NCBI GenBank assembly: GCA_934149005.1
Contig: CAKPDN010000021.1
Coordinates: 1-11,881, forward strand
Direction: 5' to 3'
DNA length: 11,881 bases
DNA from: an uncultured Clostridia bacterium
GTDB taxonomy: Bacteria; Bacillota; Clostridia; TANB77; CAG-508
Part shown: piece by piece, positions 1 through 6,526 of the stretch
How positions within the stretch are numbered: position 1 is the stretch's first letter
How the letters are laid out: each line of letters opens with the position of its first letter
The notes under the pieces: generated by a model
Databases searched by the model: none
Told to the model about the DNA's origin: nothing
The model's input: only the letters and a program-made list of their open reading frames with translations
Program-made: the position numbers and the translations under genes

Positions 1-2
1 AA

Positions 3-287
3 TTGCAAGAAGCGGAAGGTAAATTCAATACACTAAACAAATTAGAAGATAAAGAAGATTTAATATTTAAAGCAATAGATGATATAAAGAAAAATGGATT
101 AACAAAAGAAGAATTATCAAGACTATTTGATAAAATAGTAGTATTTGATAAAGAAGAAATAAGAGAAGATATAAGGAAAGAATATGGATTAACAGATGAA
201 ATGTATAATGAATTATATGAAAATGGAGGGTTAGCTTTCCACTTAAAATTCATGTACCCACAAACTATCACAAACAGGAGGATGTGA
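3..287 (+). CDS. C-terminal fragment, probable large serine recombinase/integrase
   Basis: The reading frame is open from the window edge, so the 5' end lies outside; the TTG at position 3 is not evidence of a start. The visible 94 residues are highly charged and helical, followed by a segment reading FDKIVVFDKEEI and then GGLAFHLKFMYPQ. A pattern of coiled coil, then a short beta-rich end with a D-K-I-x-V motif, resembles the C-terminal tail of large serine recombinases of Clostridia mobile elements, which integrate DNA at specific attachment sites. The catalytic resolvase domain is not in view, so the family call rests on pattern memory only. The last codons overlap the murA remnant in another frame and the stop TGA lies within the murA Cys-loop codons. 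That position fits an integrase gene sitting at the end of its own element, next to the attachment junction. Alternative: an unrelated coiled-coil protein. Confidence 0.5.
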   Translation: MQEAEGKFNTLNKLEDKEDLIFKAIDDIKKNGLTKEELSRLFDKIVVFDKEEIREDIRKEYGLTDEMYNELYENGGLAFHLKFMYPQTITNRRM

Positions 288-1185
288 TATAGGCTCAAGA
301 CCAATAGACTTACATTTAAAAAGCTTTGAAAAATTAGGAATAAAGGTAAATCAAAATCATGGAAGTATCGAATGCATAACAGAAAAGATAAAAGGAGAAA
401 AAATAGATTTCGATTTTCCAAGTGTAGGAGCAACAGAAAATGTAATACTAGCAAGTGTTTTATCAGAAGGAACAACAGTTATCACAAATGCAGCAAGGGA
501 ACCTGAAATAATAGATTTGCAAAACTTTTTAAACAAAATGGGAGCAAATATAGTTGGAGCAGGAACAGATAAAATACAAATAAAAGGAGTAAAACAATTA
601 AAAGATGTAAGTTATAATATTATGCCAGATAGAATAGAAGCAGGTTCATTTTTATGCTTTGCAGCAGCAACAAAAGGAAATTTAATATTAGAAGATGTAA
701 ATACAACACATATTACTCCAATAATAAATAAATTAGAAGAAACAGGATGTAAAATAGGCATAGATAAAACTAAAATAAAAATTATAGCACAAAAAAAATT
801 AAATGCTATAGATATAAAAACAATGCCATATCCAGGATTCCCAACGGATATGCAATCAGTATTTGCATCAATGTTAGCAACAGCAAAAGGAACATCAATA
901 ATAGTAGAGAATATATTTGAAAATAGATACAAATATATACAAGAATTAAATAAAATGGGTGCTAAAATCACAATAGAAGGAAAAAGTGCTATAATAAGAG
1001 GTACTAGAAGATTATATGGTGCAGATGTAAAAGCAACAGATCTAAGAGGAGGTGCTGCTTTAGTGTTAGCAGGTCTAATTGCAAAGGGAACCACTCAAAT
1101 AGACAATATAGAATATATTTTAAGAGGATATCAAAATTTGGACGACAAATTGAGAAAATTAGGAGCTAATATAAAAATAAAATAA
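262..1185 (+). pseudogene. murA: murA, UDP-GlcNAc 1-carboxyvinyltransferase, 5'-truncated remnant
   Basis: MurA transfers enolpyruvate from PEP to UDP-GlcNAc, the first committed cytoplasmic step of peptidoglycan synthesis. This frame matches the family from the active-site loop onward: GGCDIGSRPIDLHL at 277-318 (the Cys is the PEP-binding catalytic residue), SVGATEN, AAREPEI, PDRIEAG, FPTDMQ near 838-855 (catalytic Asp), IFENR, ATDLRGGAALVLAG and a late RGY motif near 1123. About 307 residues remain of the usual 420 or so; the N-terminal third, with the conserved Lys and Asn of the active site, is absent. An in-frame stop at 244-246 closes the frame upstream, and no ATG with a ribosome site precedes the Cys loop, so intact enzyme cannot be made from here. 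The upstream sequence belongs to a recombinase-like gene. The cell presumably has another murA copy (murAA/murAB duplication is common in Firmicutes), or the missing half lies at the far end of the element. Confidence 0.85.
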
Positions 1186-1196
1186 AAATAATAAAA

Positions 1197-1222
1197 CAAG
1201 CAGAGATATTAGTCTCTGCTTG
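1197..1222. terminator. Bidirectional intrinsic terminator
   Basis: Perfect 10-bp stem CAAGCAGAGA / TCTCTGCTTG (1197-1206 with 1213-1222) with a 6-nt loop. It lies between the convergent murA remnant and the leftward gene at 1246-1968. An A-rich stretch lies to the left, which reads as a U-rich tract for leftward transcripts. The right flank is less T-rich, so it should work better for the leftward gene than for murA. Confidence 0.75.
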
Positions 1223-1245
1223 TAAAAGGATTAACTGGTTACTTT

Positions 1246-1968
1246 TTACTTGCTTGCAGCAATGACATTATCGATTTCTGCCTCGATGTCTGCCTCTGTG
1301 ACAAATTCCGGAAGAGTAATAGCTTTATCCAATGAAGGGATATTGATGTACTTCCAGGTGTTTTCTGCGAGATCTTCATCATAATCTCTTAAGAGAATCT
1401 GGTGAACATGTTCTTCGAACCAATCGGCATCAATTGTAATACCGTACTCTGCCTTAATTCTCTTTGCTACTGCAATAAAGAATAAGTCATCCATCGGAAA
1501 CAGATCTTTACGAAGAGTCGCTCCATCAACAACCTTTCCGGTACTGTTGTAAACAAACATATCATCAAACCGGCCAGAAACATCGATCAAACTTCTAATC
1601 CAAGTATCCCATTCCATATCCTGAAAAAGATGTGTTTCATATCCAGAACCTACCCACTCAGGGTTCAGCTCTGCAAAAACTTCCGGATGAGACATCTCAT
1701 CTACTGCTGCCTTCGGAATGTCCGCCTGAAGATTAGTTTCTAACTTGTCTTTAATGCCCTTTAAATTTTCCGGAGTAGTGTGAATCACTACAGAAGAAAC
1801 CTTGCCGGTTACAGGATGTTCGGTAAAATGAAATACCTGTCTAGGCCCATACATCCGAATGGCATCAGGAAGCAATAACTGAGCTACGATAGCATCGATA
1901 TTATTGACATCCTGTCCATCCCGTAACATTGCTGCGATTTTTGTAATAGTGTGATTCATTGTAAGCAT
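1246..1968 (-). CDS. Unrecognised 240-residue protein, compositionally foreign
   Basis: I do not recognise this protein. It is a soluble, acidic sequence without signal peptide or membrane segment, rich in Asp, Glu and Trp in its second half (EWDTWIRSL, DWFEEHVHQ, NTWKYI). The start at 1966-1968 is supported by AAAAGGAG at 1978-1985 on the minus strand, about 9 nt away; a second in-frame Met lies three codons in. It is the only leftward gene in the window. Its composition differs: sample 60-base lines at 1561 and 1681 hold 24 and 29 G+C, against 9 at 2581 and 19 at 7141 in neighbouring genes. It uses CGG for Arg at least three times, whereas neighbours use AGA almost only. It has its own sigma-A promoter and a terminator. 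These features indicate recent transfer of a self-contained gene into the division cluster between murA and ftsQ. Role unknown; a phage or mobile-element cargo gene is an inference from context. Confidence 0.8.
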   Translation of the reverse strand: MLTMNHTITKIAAMLRDGQDVNNIDAIVAQLLLPDAIRMYGPRQVFHFTEHPVTGKVSSVVIHTTPENLKGIKDKLETNLQADIPKAAVDEMSHPEVFAELNPEWVGSGYETHLFQDMEWDTWIRSLIDVSGRFDDMFVYNSTGKVVDGATLRKDLFPMDDLFFIAVAKRIKAEYGITIDADWFEEHVHQILLRDYDEDLAENTWKYINIPSLDKAITLPEFVTEADIEAEIDNVIAASK

Positions 1969-2013
1969 AATTTTTTTCTCCTTTTCTATGCATTGATTTA
2001 TGTTACTAAAATT

Positions 2014-2042
2014 ATTATACTAAAATTTACATAAAAAGTCAA
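2014..2042 (-). promoter_or_regulatory. Sigma-A promoter for the leftward gene
   Basis: Read on the minus strand: -35 TTGACT (2037-2042), exactly 17 nt, then a perfect -10 TATAAT (2014-2019). It lies about 45 nt upstream of the ATG at 1968. The match of five or six bases in each hexamer at optimal spacing makes this one of the best promoters in the window. Confidence 0.8.
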
Positions 2043-2090
2043 CGCATTAAAACGAAAATATGAAATTTTTGCCATTTTTTAAAAAAACTA

Positions 2091-2119
2091 TGGAAATATA
2101 AAAGAAAATTTGATAAAAT
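2091..2119 (+). promoter_or_regulatory. Candidate extended -10 promoter for ftsQ
   Basis: Extended -10 TGaTAAAAT at 2111-2119, with a 4-of-6 -35 TGGAAA at 2091-2096 and a 17-nt spacer. Transcription would begin near 2126, leaving a short leader that contains the strong ribosome site at 2137-2144. The upstream terminator and opposing gene cut ftsQ off from murA, so a promoter here is expected. It is divergent from the leftward promoter at 2014-2042. Confidence 0.45.
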
Positions 2120-2136
2120 GCATAATAGAAAATTTT

Positions 2137-2144
2137 GGAGGTGG
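2137..2144 (+). promoter_or_regulatory. Ribosome binding site that fixes the ftsQ TTG start
   Basis: GGAGGTGG lies 6 nt before TTG at 2151. It lies inside the longer open frame that begins with ATG at 2118, and that ATG has no ribosome site and overlaps the candidate -10 element. The TTG is therefore the likely start. Confidence 0.75.
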
Positions 2145-2150
2145 AGAACT

Positions 2151-3149
2151 TTGACAAAACAACAAAAAAAACAATTTGATAATCTATACAATTTTACAGG
2201 AAATTCAACATTCGAAGAAAAGGAAAAGGAAAAAGAAAATAAAAAGAAAATAAAGGAAAGAGAGAAAAGAATAAAACAAAGAAAAATAGAAAAAAAAGAC
2301 CAATTTGATTTTGATACAGAAACAGTTATAGGAATGACAAATAAAAACAATCCAAAAAGAGCAAATGAAAATAGAAAAAAAATGACTAAAAAGCAGGCAC
2401 AAATATTAAAAAGAAAAAAGAAAATCAAAAATATTATCAAATTAATAACATTACTACTATTAATAATAGGTGGAGTTGTTTTTACCTTAGTTTCACCAAT
2501 ATTTAATATAAAGGAAATAAATGTAATAAATAATGAACAAATATCAAATGATACAGTAATAAGTTTATCACAATTACAAATAGGACAAAACTTATTTAGA
2601 TTTAATAAAAATAAAATAATAAAAGAATTGAAAACAAATCCTTATATTGAAAATGCAAATATAAAAAGGAAAATTCCAAATAAAATAGAAATTAGTATAG
2701 AAGAAAGAAAGAAAAATTATAATGTAGAATTTTTGAATGGATATGCGTATATAAACAATCAAGGATATATATTAGAGATTTCAGAACAAAAAATAGATTT
2801 ACCAGTAATACAAGGTATTTCAACAGAAGCAGAACAAATAATAGAAGGTAAAAGACTGAATACACAAGATTTAAACAAATTAGAAACTGTAATACAAATA
2901 ATTAATATTTGTAAAGATTATGAACTAGATGAAAAAGTTTCTACTATAGATATAACAAACAAAAACGATTATATTATATATATGGAAGAAGAAAATAAAA
3001 CCATACATTTAGGAGATGAAAGCAATTTAAGTAATAAAATGCTATATATTCCAGCTATATTAGAAGAAAATAAAGGCAAAGAAGGAACTATATATGTAAA
3101 TGGAGATATAAATAATAATTTCAAACCAAGATTTAGAGAGAAAGTGTGA
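2151..3149 (+). CDS. ftsQ: Cell division protein FtsQ/DivIB
   Basis: FtsQ/DivIB is a single-pass membrane protein of the late divisome that works with FtsL and FtsB/DivIC to control septal peptidoglycan synthesis. The 332-residue product has a very charged cytoplasmic N-terminus (Lys/Glu run at about residues 22-49), a basic stretch and one membrane helix at about 95-118. A POTRA-type domain follows at about 119-187, with NIKEINVINNEQIS, GQNLFRFN and YIENANIKRKIPNKIEI; the C-terminal part is the extracytoplasmic beta domain. The start is TTG with GGAGGTGG upstream, rather than the ATG 11 codons earlier. It sits at its usual place between murA and the DUF881 genes, although a foreign gene now intervenes. 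The stop TGA overlaps the next start (TGATG), which implies translational coupling. The long charged cytoplasmic tail is larger than in many homologues. Confidence 0.9.
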   Translation: MTKQQKKQFDNLYNFTGNSTFEEKEKEKENKKKIKEREKRIKQRKIEKKDQFDFDTETVIGMTNKNNPKRANENRKKMTKKQAQILKRKKKIKNIIKLITLLLLIIGGVVFTLVSPIFNIKEINVINNEQISNDTVISLSQLQIGQNLFRFNKNKIIKELKTNPYIENANIKRKIPNKIEISIEERKKNYNVEFLNGYAYINNQGYILEISEQKIDLPVIQGISTEAEQIIEGKRLNTQDLNKLETVIQIINICKDYELDEKVSTIDITNKNDYIIYMEEENKTIHLGDESNLSNKMLYIPAILEENKGKEGTIYVNGDINNNFKPRFREKV

Positions 3150-3877
3150 TGAACAATATGACTAATAAGAAAATAATTAGTTTAGTTTTAGGAGTTATGT
3201 GTTTTGCATTAACTACAGGAATTTGTATACAAGTAAAAACAGTTAAAAACTATAATTCAAAAGTAAGCCAAAATTATACAGAAAATAATTTAAGAGCAGA
3301 AGTATTAAAATATAAAGAAAAATACGACAATCTTCTAAAAGAAACAGAAAAAGTAGATAATGAATTACAACAAAAAATAGAAAAAGCATCAGAAAACAAT
3401 TCCGAATTAGAAGAAGCTAAAAATCAAATAAATAGTGGAAATAAAATAATAGGATTAGCAGAAGTAACAGGACCAGGAGTAACAATTACTGTTGCTGATA
3501 GCGATATAGACCCTAATAAAGTAGTGGATTCAAGTAAACTATTGGTACATGATAGTGATATTTTAAAAATAGTCAATGAATTAAAAAATGCAGGAGCTGA
3601 AGCTATTTCTATAAATAACCAAAGAGTAGTACTTACTACTTCAATAATATGTGGAGGTAATATTATAAATATAAATGGAGAAAGAATTGGTTCACCATTT
3701 GAAATAAAAGCAATAGGTTCACCAGAAGCTTTGGCAAACTTAACTAGACCATACGGGATATTAAGTAATTTAAAAGAACAAGGAATAAATGTTAGTGATC
3801 CTAAAAAGTCAAACAACATTACAATTCCTAAATATTCCGGAGTATTAAACTTTAAGTATATAAATAATGTCAATTAA
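3149..3877 (+). CDS. DUF881 membrane-anchored division-cluster protein (YlxW-like)
   Basis: This 242-residue protein has an N-terminal membrane anchor (about residues 9-29), then a coiled coil (about 45-95) rich in Lys, Glu and Gln, then an extracytoplasmic DUF881 domain. Family features are VTGPGVTITVADSD, the helix NELKNAGAEAISINNQRV, the SPFEIKAIGSPEAL segment, and a final NITIPKYSG strand. The exact function of DUF881 proteins is not known to me; they are conserved next to divIB and sbp in Firmicutes (YlxW/YlxX in Bacillus subtilis), which suggests an envelope or division role. The ATG at 3149 overlaps the ftsQ stop codon; a GTG at 3146 and an ATG at 3158 are other possible starts. It is cotranscribed with ftsQ and followed by a second DUF881 paralogue after 20 nt. 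Confidence 0.85.
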   Translation: MNNMTNKKIISLVLGVMCFALTTGICIQVKTVKNYNSKVSQNYTENNLRAEVLKYKEKYDNLLKETEKVDNELQQKIEKASENNSELEEAKNQINSGNKIIGLAEVTGPGVTITVADSDIDPNKVVDSSKLLVHDSDILKIVNELKNAGAEAISINNQRVVLTTSIICGGNIININGERIGSPFEIKAIGSPEALANLTRPYGILSNLKEQGINVSDPKKSNNITIPKYSGVLNFKYINNVN

Positions 3878-3897
3878 TAAAGGAAAGGTGATTTAAA

Positions 3898-4593
3898 TTG
3901 AAGAAAGGAAAAGGAATAGTTGTAACAACAATGGCAATAGCATGTTTTGCACTAGCAACAGTTATGTGTATGCAATTTAAGATTGTTAAAGAAACAGACA
4001 TTACGTCTATTGAAACAATGAGAGAAGAAGAATTAAGATCAGAACTTGCTAATTGGAAAAAAATGTATCAAGAAGCAGAAGAGCAATATAAAGAAAAAGT
4101 ATTTAAATTAAATGAATATAAAGAAAAACAGGAATCGGCAGAAGAATCTTCAAAATTAGTTGAACAAGAATTAACTAAAACTAATATGTATTTAGGAAAG
4201 ACAGATGTTGAAGGAAAAGGAATAAAAATTATTATAAAAAATATAAATAGTGAAGAAGAAAATCAGATTTCAGCAGAAGATTTATTAGTAATAGTAGATT
4301 ATTTGAAATTAGCAGGAGCTGAGGCTATATCAATAAATGAGGAAAGAATAATAAATATGTCTGATATAGTATATGTTAGCAATTCTATAATATATATAAA
4401 TCAACAAAGAATCTTATCACCATACATCATACAAGCAATTGGAGACCCTACTAAATTGGAAAGTACATTATTGGGAAATGGAGGATATGTTGAACTATTA
4501 AGAAATATAGGGTTTGATATAGAAATAGAAAAAGATAATAAAATAACAATAAAAAAATATAGTAAAGAAATAGGACATAAGTATATTCAATAA
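3898..4593 (+). CDS. Second DUF881 paralogue (YlxX-like)
   Basis: The 231-residue protein repeats the architecture of its upstream neighbour: basic start MKKGKG, membrane helix at about residues 7-27, a coiled coil of charged residues at about 35-95, then a DUF881 domain with VEGKGIKIIIKN, KLAGAEAISINEERI, LSPYIIQAIGDPTKL and the closing strand KITIKKYS. The matching motifs LAGAEAISIN and NAGAEAISIN show the two genes are paralogues. The start is TTG at 3898, preceded by AGGAAAGGT at 3881-3889. The domain is extracytoplasmic by inference. It belongs to the ftsQ operon. Confidence 0.85.
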   Translation: MKKGKGIVVTTMAIACFALATVMCMQFKIVKETDITSIETMREEELRSELANWKKMYQEAEEQYKEKVFKLNEYKEKQESAEESSKLVEQELTKTNMYLGKTDVEGKGIKIIIKNINSEEENQISAEDLLVIVDYLKLAGAEAISINEERIINMSDIVYVSNSIIYINQQRILSPYIIQAIGDPTKLESTLLGNGGYVELLRNIGFDIEIEKDNKITIKKYSKEIGHKYIQ

Positions 4594-4605
4594 AAGTATT
4601 ACAAA

Positions 4606-4621
4606 AATGCATATATGCATT
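4606..4621. repeat. 16-bp perfect palindrome before sbp
   Basis: AATGCATATATGCATT is perfectly self-complementary and lies between the second DUF881 gene and the sbp ribosome site. It has no spacer, so it would suit a dimeric DNA-binding protein better than an RNA hairpin. In DNA this AT-rich, chance is possible. Confidence 0.35.
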
Positions 4622-4652
4622 ATATATTTTAATAAGAAAAGGAATGATATAA

Positions 4653-5021
4653 ATGATAATTTTTTTAACTATGGTAATAGCATGTATATTAGGAGTTATT
4701 GTTGGATTAAATACTCCAATGATATCATATACATATTCAAGTTATTTAGCAATTGCAATAATTGCAGCATTAGATTCAGTATTTGGAGGAATATCTTCAG
4801 TAATAAATAAAAAATTTGATATTAAAATTTTTATTTCTGGTTTTTTTGGAAATGCAATACTTGCAATACTATTAACAGTATTAGGTGAAAAATTAAACGT
4901 TGACATTTATTTAGCTGCAATTGTTGTTTTTGTTGGAAGAATGTTTACAAATCTGGGAATAATAAGAAGATATTATGTCGAAAAATGGACAGAAAAAATA
5001 AAAAAACAAACAGAAAAATAA
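4653..5021 (+). CDS. sbp: Small basic membrane protein Sbp (DUF1290)
   Basis: A 122-residue integral membrane protein with three or four hydrophobic helices. It carries the family signature AALDSVFGGI near residues 35-44, the ISGFFGNAILA segment, NVDIYLAAIVVFVGRMFTNLGIIRR, and a basic tail. DUF1290 proteins (Sbp in B. subtilis) are encoded between the DUF881 genes and ftsA in Firmicutes; their biochemical role is not established. The ATG at 4653 is preceded by AAAAGGA at a suitable distance. This is the last gene of the ftsQ unit before the ftsA promoter region. A second open frame overlapping its start (4607-4810) is only a shadow. Confidence 0.85.
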   Translation: MIIFLTMVIACILGVIVGLNTPMISYTYSSYLAIAIIAALDSVFGGISSVINKKFDIKIFISGFFGNAILAILLTVLGEKLNVDIYLAAIVVFVGRMFTNLGIIRRYYVEKWTEKIKKQTEK

Positions 5022-5067
5022 TAAAAAATAATTTTAAAAGTTGATTTTTCAATGGTTTTAAAAAATA

Positions 5068-5111
5068 TTACAAAAACGTTACAAAAATATTACAAAAATA
5101 TAACAATTTCT
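5068..5111 (+). repeat. 11-bp tandem repeats upstream of the ftsA promoter
   Basis: Three head-to-tail 11-bp units, TTACAAAAACG, TTACAAAAATA and TTACAAAAATA (5068-5078, 5079-5089, 5090-5100), are followed by a degenerate fourth (TAACAATTTCT). The period equals about one helical turn and the array ends just before the -35 at 5113. It could be a phased A-tract or UP-type element, or a multi-copy regulator site. A related GTTACAAA occurs at 6426-6433 in the ftsA-ftsZ gap. Confidence 0.6.
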
Positions 5112-5112
5112 A

Positions 5113-5141
5113 TTGACAATTGAAAAAAAATGTAATATAAA
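5113..5141 (+). promoter_or_regulatory. Sigma-A promoter for ftsA(-ftsZ)
   Basis: Perfect -35 TTGACA (5113-5118), 17-nt spacer, -10 TATAAA (5136-5141). The start point would be near 5148 and the ftsA TTG start follows about 35 nt later. Spacing and match are strong. Confidence 0.75.
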
Positions 5142-5182
5142 TACAACAAGAAATTTAGTACTAAAAAGATGGGGGAATTAAC

Positions 5183-6412
5183 TTGGCAATAGGTGATATT
5201 ATAGTTGGTGTAGATATAGGAACAACAAAAGTAGCTGTAGTTGTAGGTGAAGTTAATAATTTTGAACAAATAGAAACTATATGTAGTACATCATATAAAT
5301 GTAGTGGATTAAAAAAAGGGAAAATAATAAATGAAGAAGAAATAAGTTTAAGTTTAGCTAAAACAATAAAAGATGCTGAGGATGAAACAAACTTAAAAAT
5401 AAATTCAGCTTATGTAACAATTCCAGGAAAATATGTTACAATAGTACAAAACAGTATAACTAAAGAAGCAAAAGATAAATATTCCGGAATATCAATAAGA
5501 GATGTTCAAAGTGCTATAATGCAAGTAAAAGATATAGAAATACCAGATGGAAAAACTTTAATTGACATTGTTCCAGATAAAATAGTATTAGATAATGGAA
5601 CGGTAGTTTCAGACCCTGTTGGAAGTTTAAGCTCTAACTTTACAATAAGTGCACAAGTAATATTAGCTGATAAAGATTATGTAAGACAATTAAACAGTAT
5701 TTTTAAAAAGGCTGGATTAGAAGTTGATGGAATTGTTCCATCAACATTAGCAGAGAGAAATTTAATTCTTGATAAAAATGAATTACATGACAATATAGCA
5801 ATAATAGATGTAGGAGCAGAAAATACTGATATAGGAGTATTTGAAGGTTCAACATTCATATATACCAATTCAATACCATTAGGAGGAGAAAATATAACAA
5901 ATGATATTGCATTAGTGTTAAATATAGCATATGAAGAAGCGGATAAATTAAAAAGACAATATGGACTAGCTTTAAAATCATTCATAGATAATGACAATGA
6001 TATTATATTAAATACATGTAAAGACAATAACAAAAACAAAATAATTAAAAGCTCAGAACTAATAGAAATAATAGAAGCCAGAATAGAAGAAATGTTCTTG
6101 ATAATAAATAAAGATTTGACAAATCAAGGAATTAAATCTAGAATAAACAATGTTGTTTTAACAGGACAAGGAATAGTAAATATAAGTAAAAGCGATGTGG
6201 CCGGAAAAATAAACTTAAATATACCTGTAAAAATATCAACAGGTAGATTAATAGGAACAACAAAGCCTGTATATAGAACAAGTTATGCATTAGTTAGATA
6301 TATAGCATCAAGACCATTTGCAAAAACAGTATCAAGTAGTATAGATACAAAATCAGATGAAAGCATATTAAAGAATATTTTTGAAAGAATAAAAGAATTT
6401 TTCTACAGTTAA
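5183..6412 (+). CDS. ftsA: Cell division protein FtsA
   Basis: FtsA is an actin-like ATPase that tethers FtsZ filaments to the membrane and recruits later division proteins. The 409-residue product has the phosphate-1 loop GVDIGTTK (residues 9-16), the SHS2/1C region with YVTIPGKYV and VDPVG-like SDPVGSL, the phosphate-2 motif IDVGAENTDIGVFEG (about 206-220), then SIPLGGENITNDIA and a late GQGIVNI segment. The C-terminus ILKNIFERIKEFFYS is an amphipathic helix of the kind that binds the membrane. The start is TTG at 5183, preceded by a GGGGGAA ribosome site. It has its own promoter with repeats upstream, and ftsZ follows after 114 nt. Confidence 0.93.
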   Translation: MAIGDIIVGVDIGTTKVAVVVGEVNNFEQIETICSTSYKCSGLKKGKIINEEEISLSLAKTIKDAEDETNLKINSAYVTIPGKYVTIVQNSITKEAKDKYSGISIRDVQSAIMQVKDIEIPDGKTLIDIVPDKIVLDNGTVVSDPVGSLSSNFTISAQVILADKDYVRQLNSIFKKAGLEVDGIVPSTLAERNLILDKNELHDNIAIIDVGAENTDIGVFEGSTFIYTNSIPLGGENITNDIALVLNIAYEEADKLKRQYGLALKSFIDNDNDIILNTCKDNNKNKIIKSSELIEIIEARIEEMFLIINKDLTNQGIKSRINNVVLTGQGIVNISKSDVAGKINLNIPVKISTGRLIGTTKPVYRTSYALVRYIASRPFAKTVSSSIDTKSDESILKNIFERIKEFFYS

Positions 6413-6526
6413 ATGGAAATTACATGTTACAAACATTTATAAAAAGTTTTTAATTTTATAATAAATATATAAATCAAAAAAAGCTAAAATACAAAATAGC
6501 TAAATAATAAGGGAGGAAAAAACAAA
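6413..6526 (+). promoter_or_regulatory. ftsA-ftsZ gap with possible extra ftsZ promoter
   Basis: An exact TATAAT occurs at 6457-6462, but no good -35 lies 16-18 nt upstream (CATTTA at 6434-6439 is poor). A GTTACAAA like the repeat upstream of ftsA lies at 6426-6433. AGCTA...TAGCT forms a weak 5-bp dyad near 6482-6501. No terminator is seen, so readthrough from ftsA is likely. Confidence 0.3.

Noticed and set aside
612..1094. Long minus-strand open frame opposite murA
   Set aside because: It is the antisense shadow of a clear MurA frame; no ribosome site and no plausible protein features beyond composition-driven hydrophobicity.
2039..2440. Hydrophobic Phe-rich minus-strand frames opposite ftsQ
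   Set aside because: They are the complement of the Lys/Glu-rich ftsQ N-terminus (AAA/GAA read as TTT/TTC), not real membrane proteins.
4607..4810. Plus-strand open frame overlapping the sbp start
   Set aside because: Out of frame with the well-matched DUF1290 gene at 4653-5021, Asn/Ile/Tyr-rich as expected from an AT-rich shadow, and its ATG lies in a palindrome without a ribosome site.
5022..5067. Possible terminator after sbp (TTTTAAAA repeats around TTGATTTTTCAA)
   Set aside because: The pairing is short, interrupted and almost pure A/T; not convincing as a hairpin.
5068..5111. Could the tandem repeats be a CRISPR array?
   Set aside because: Units are 11 bp and directly adjacent with no spacers; no cas genes are present.
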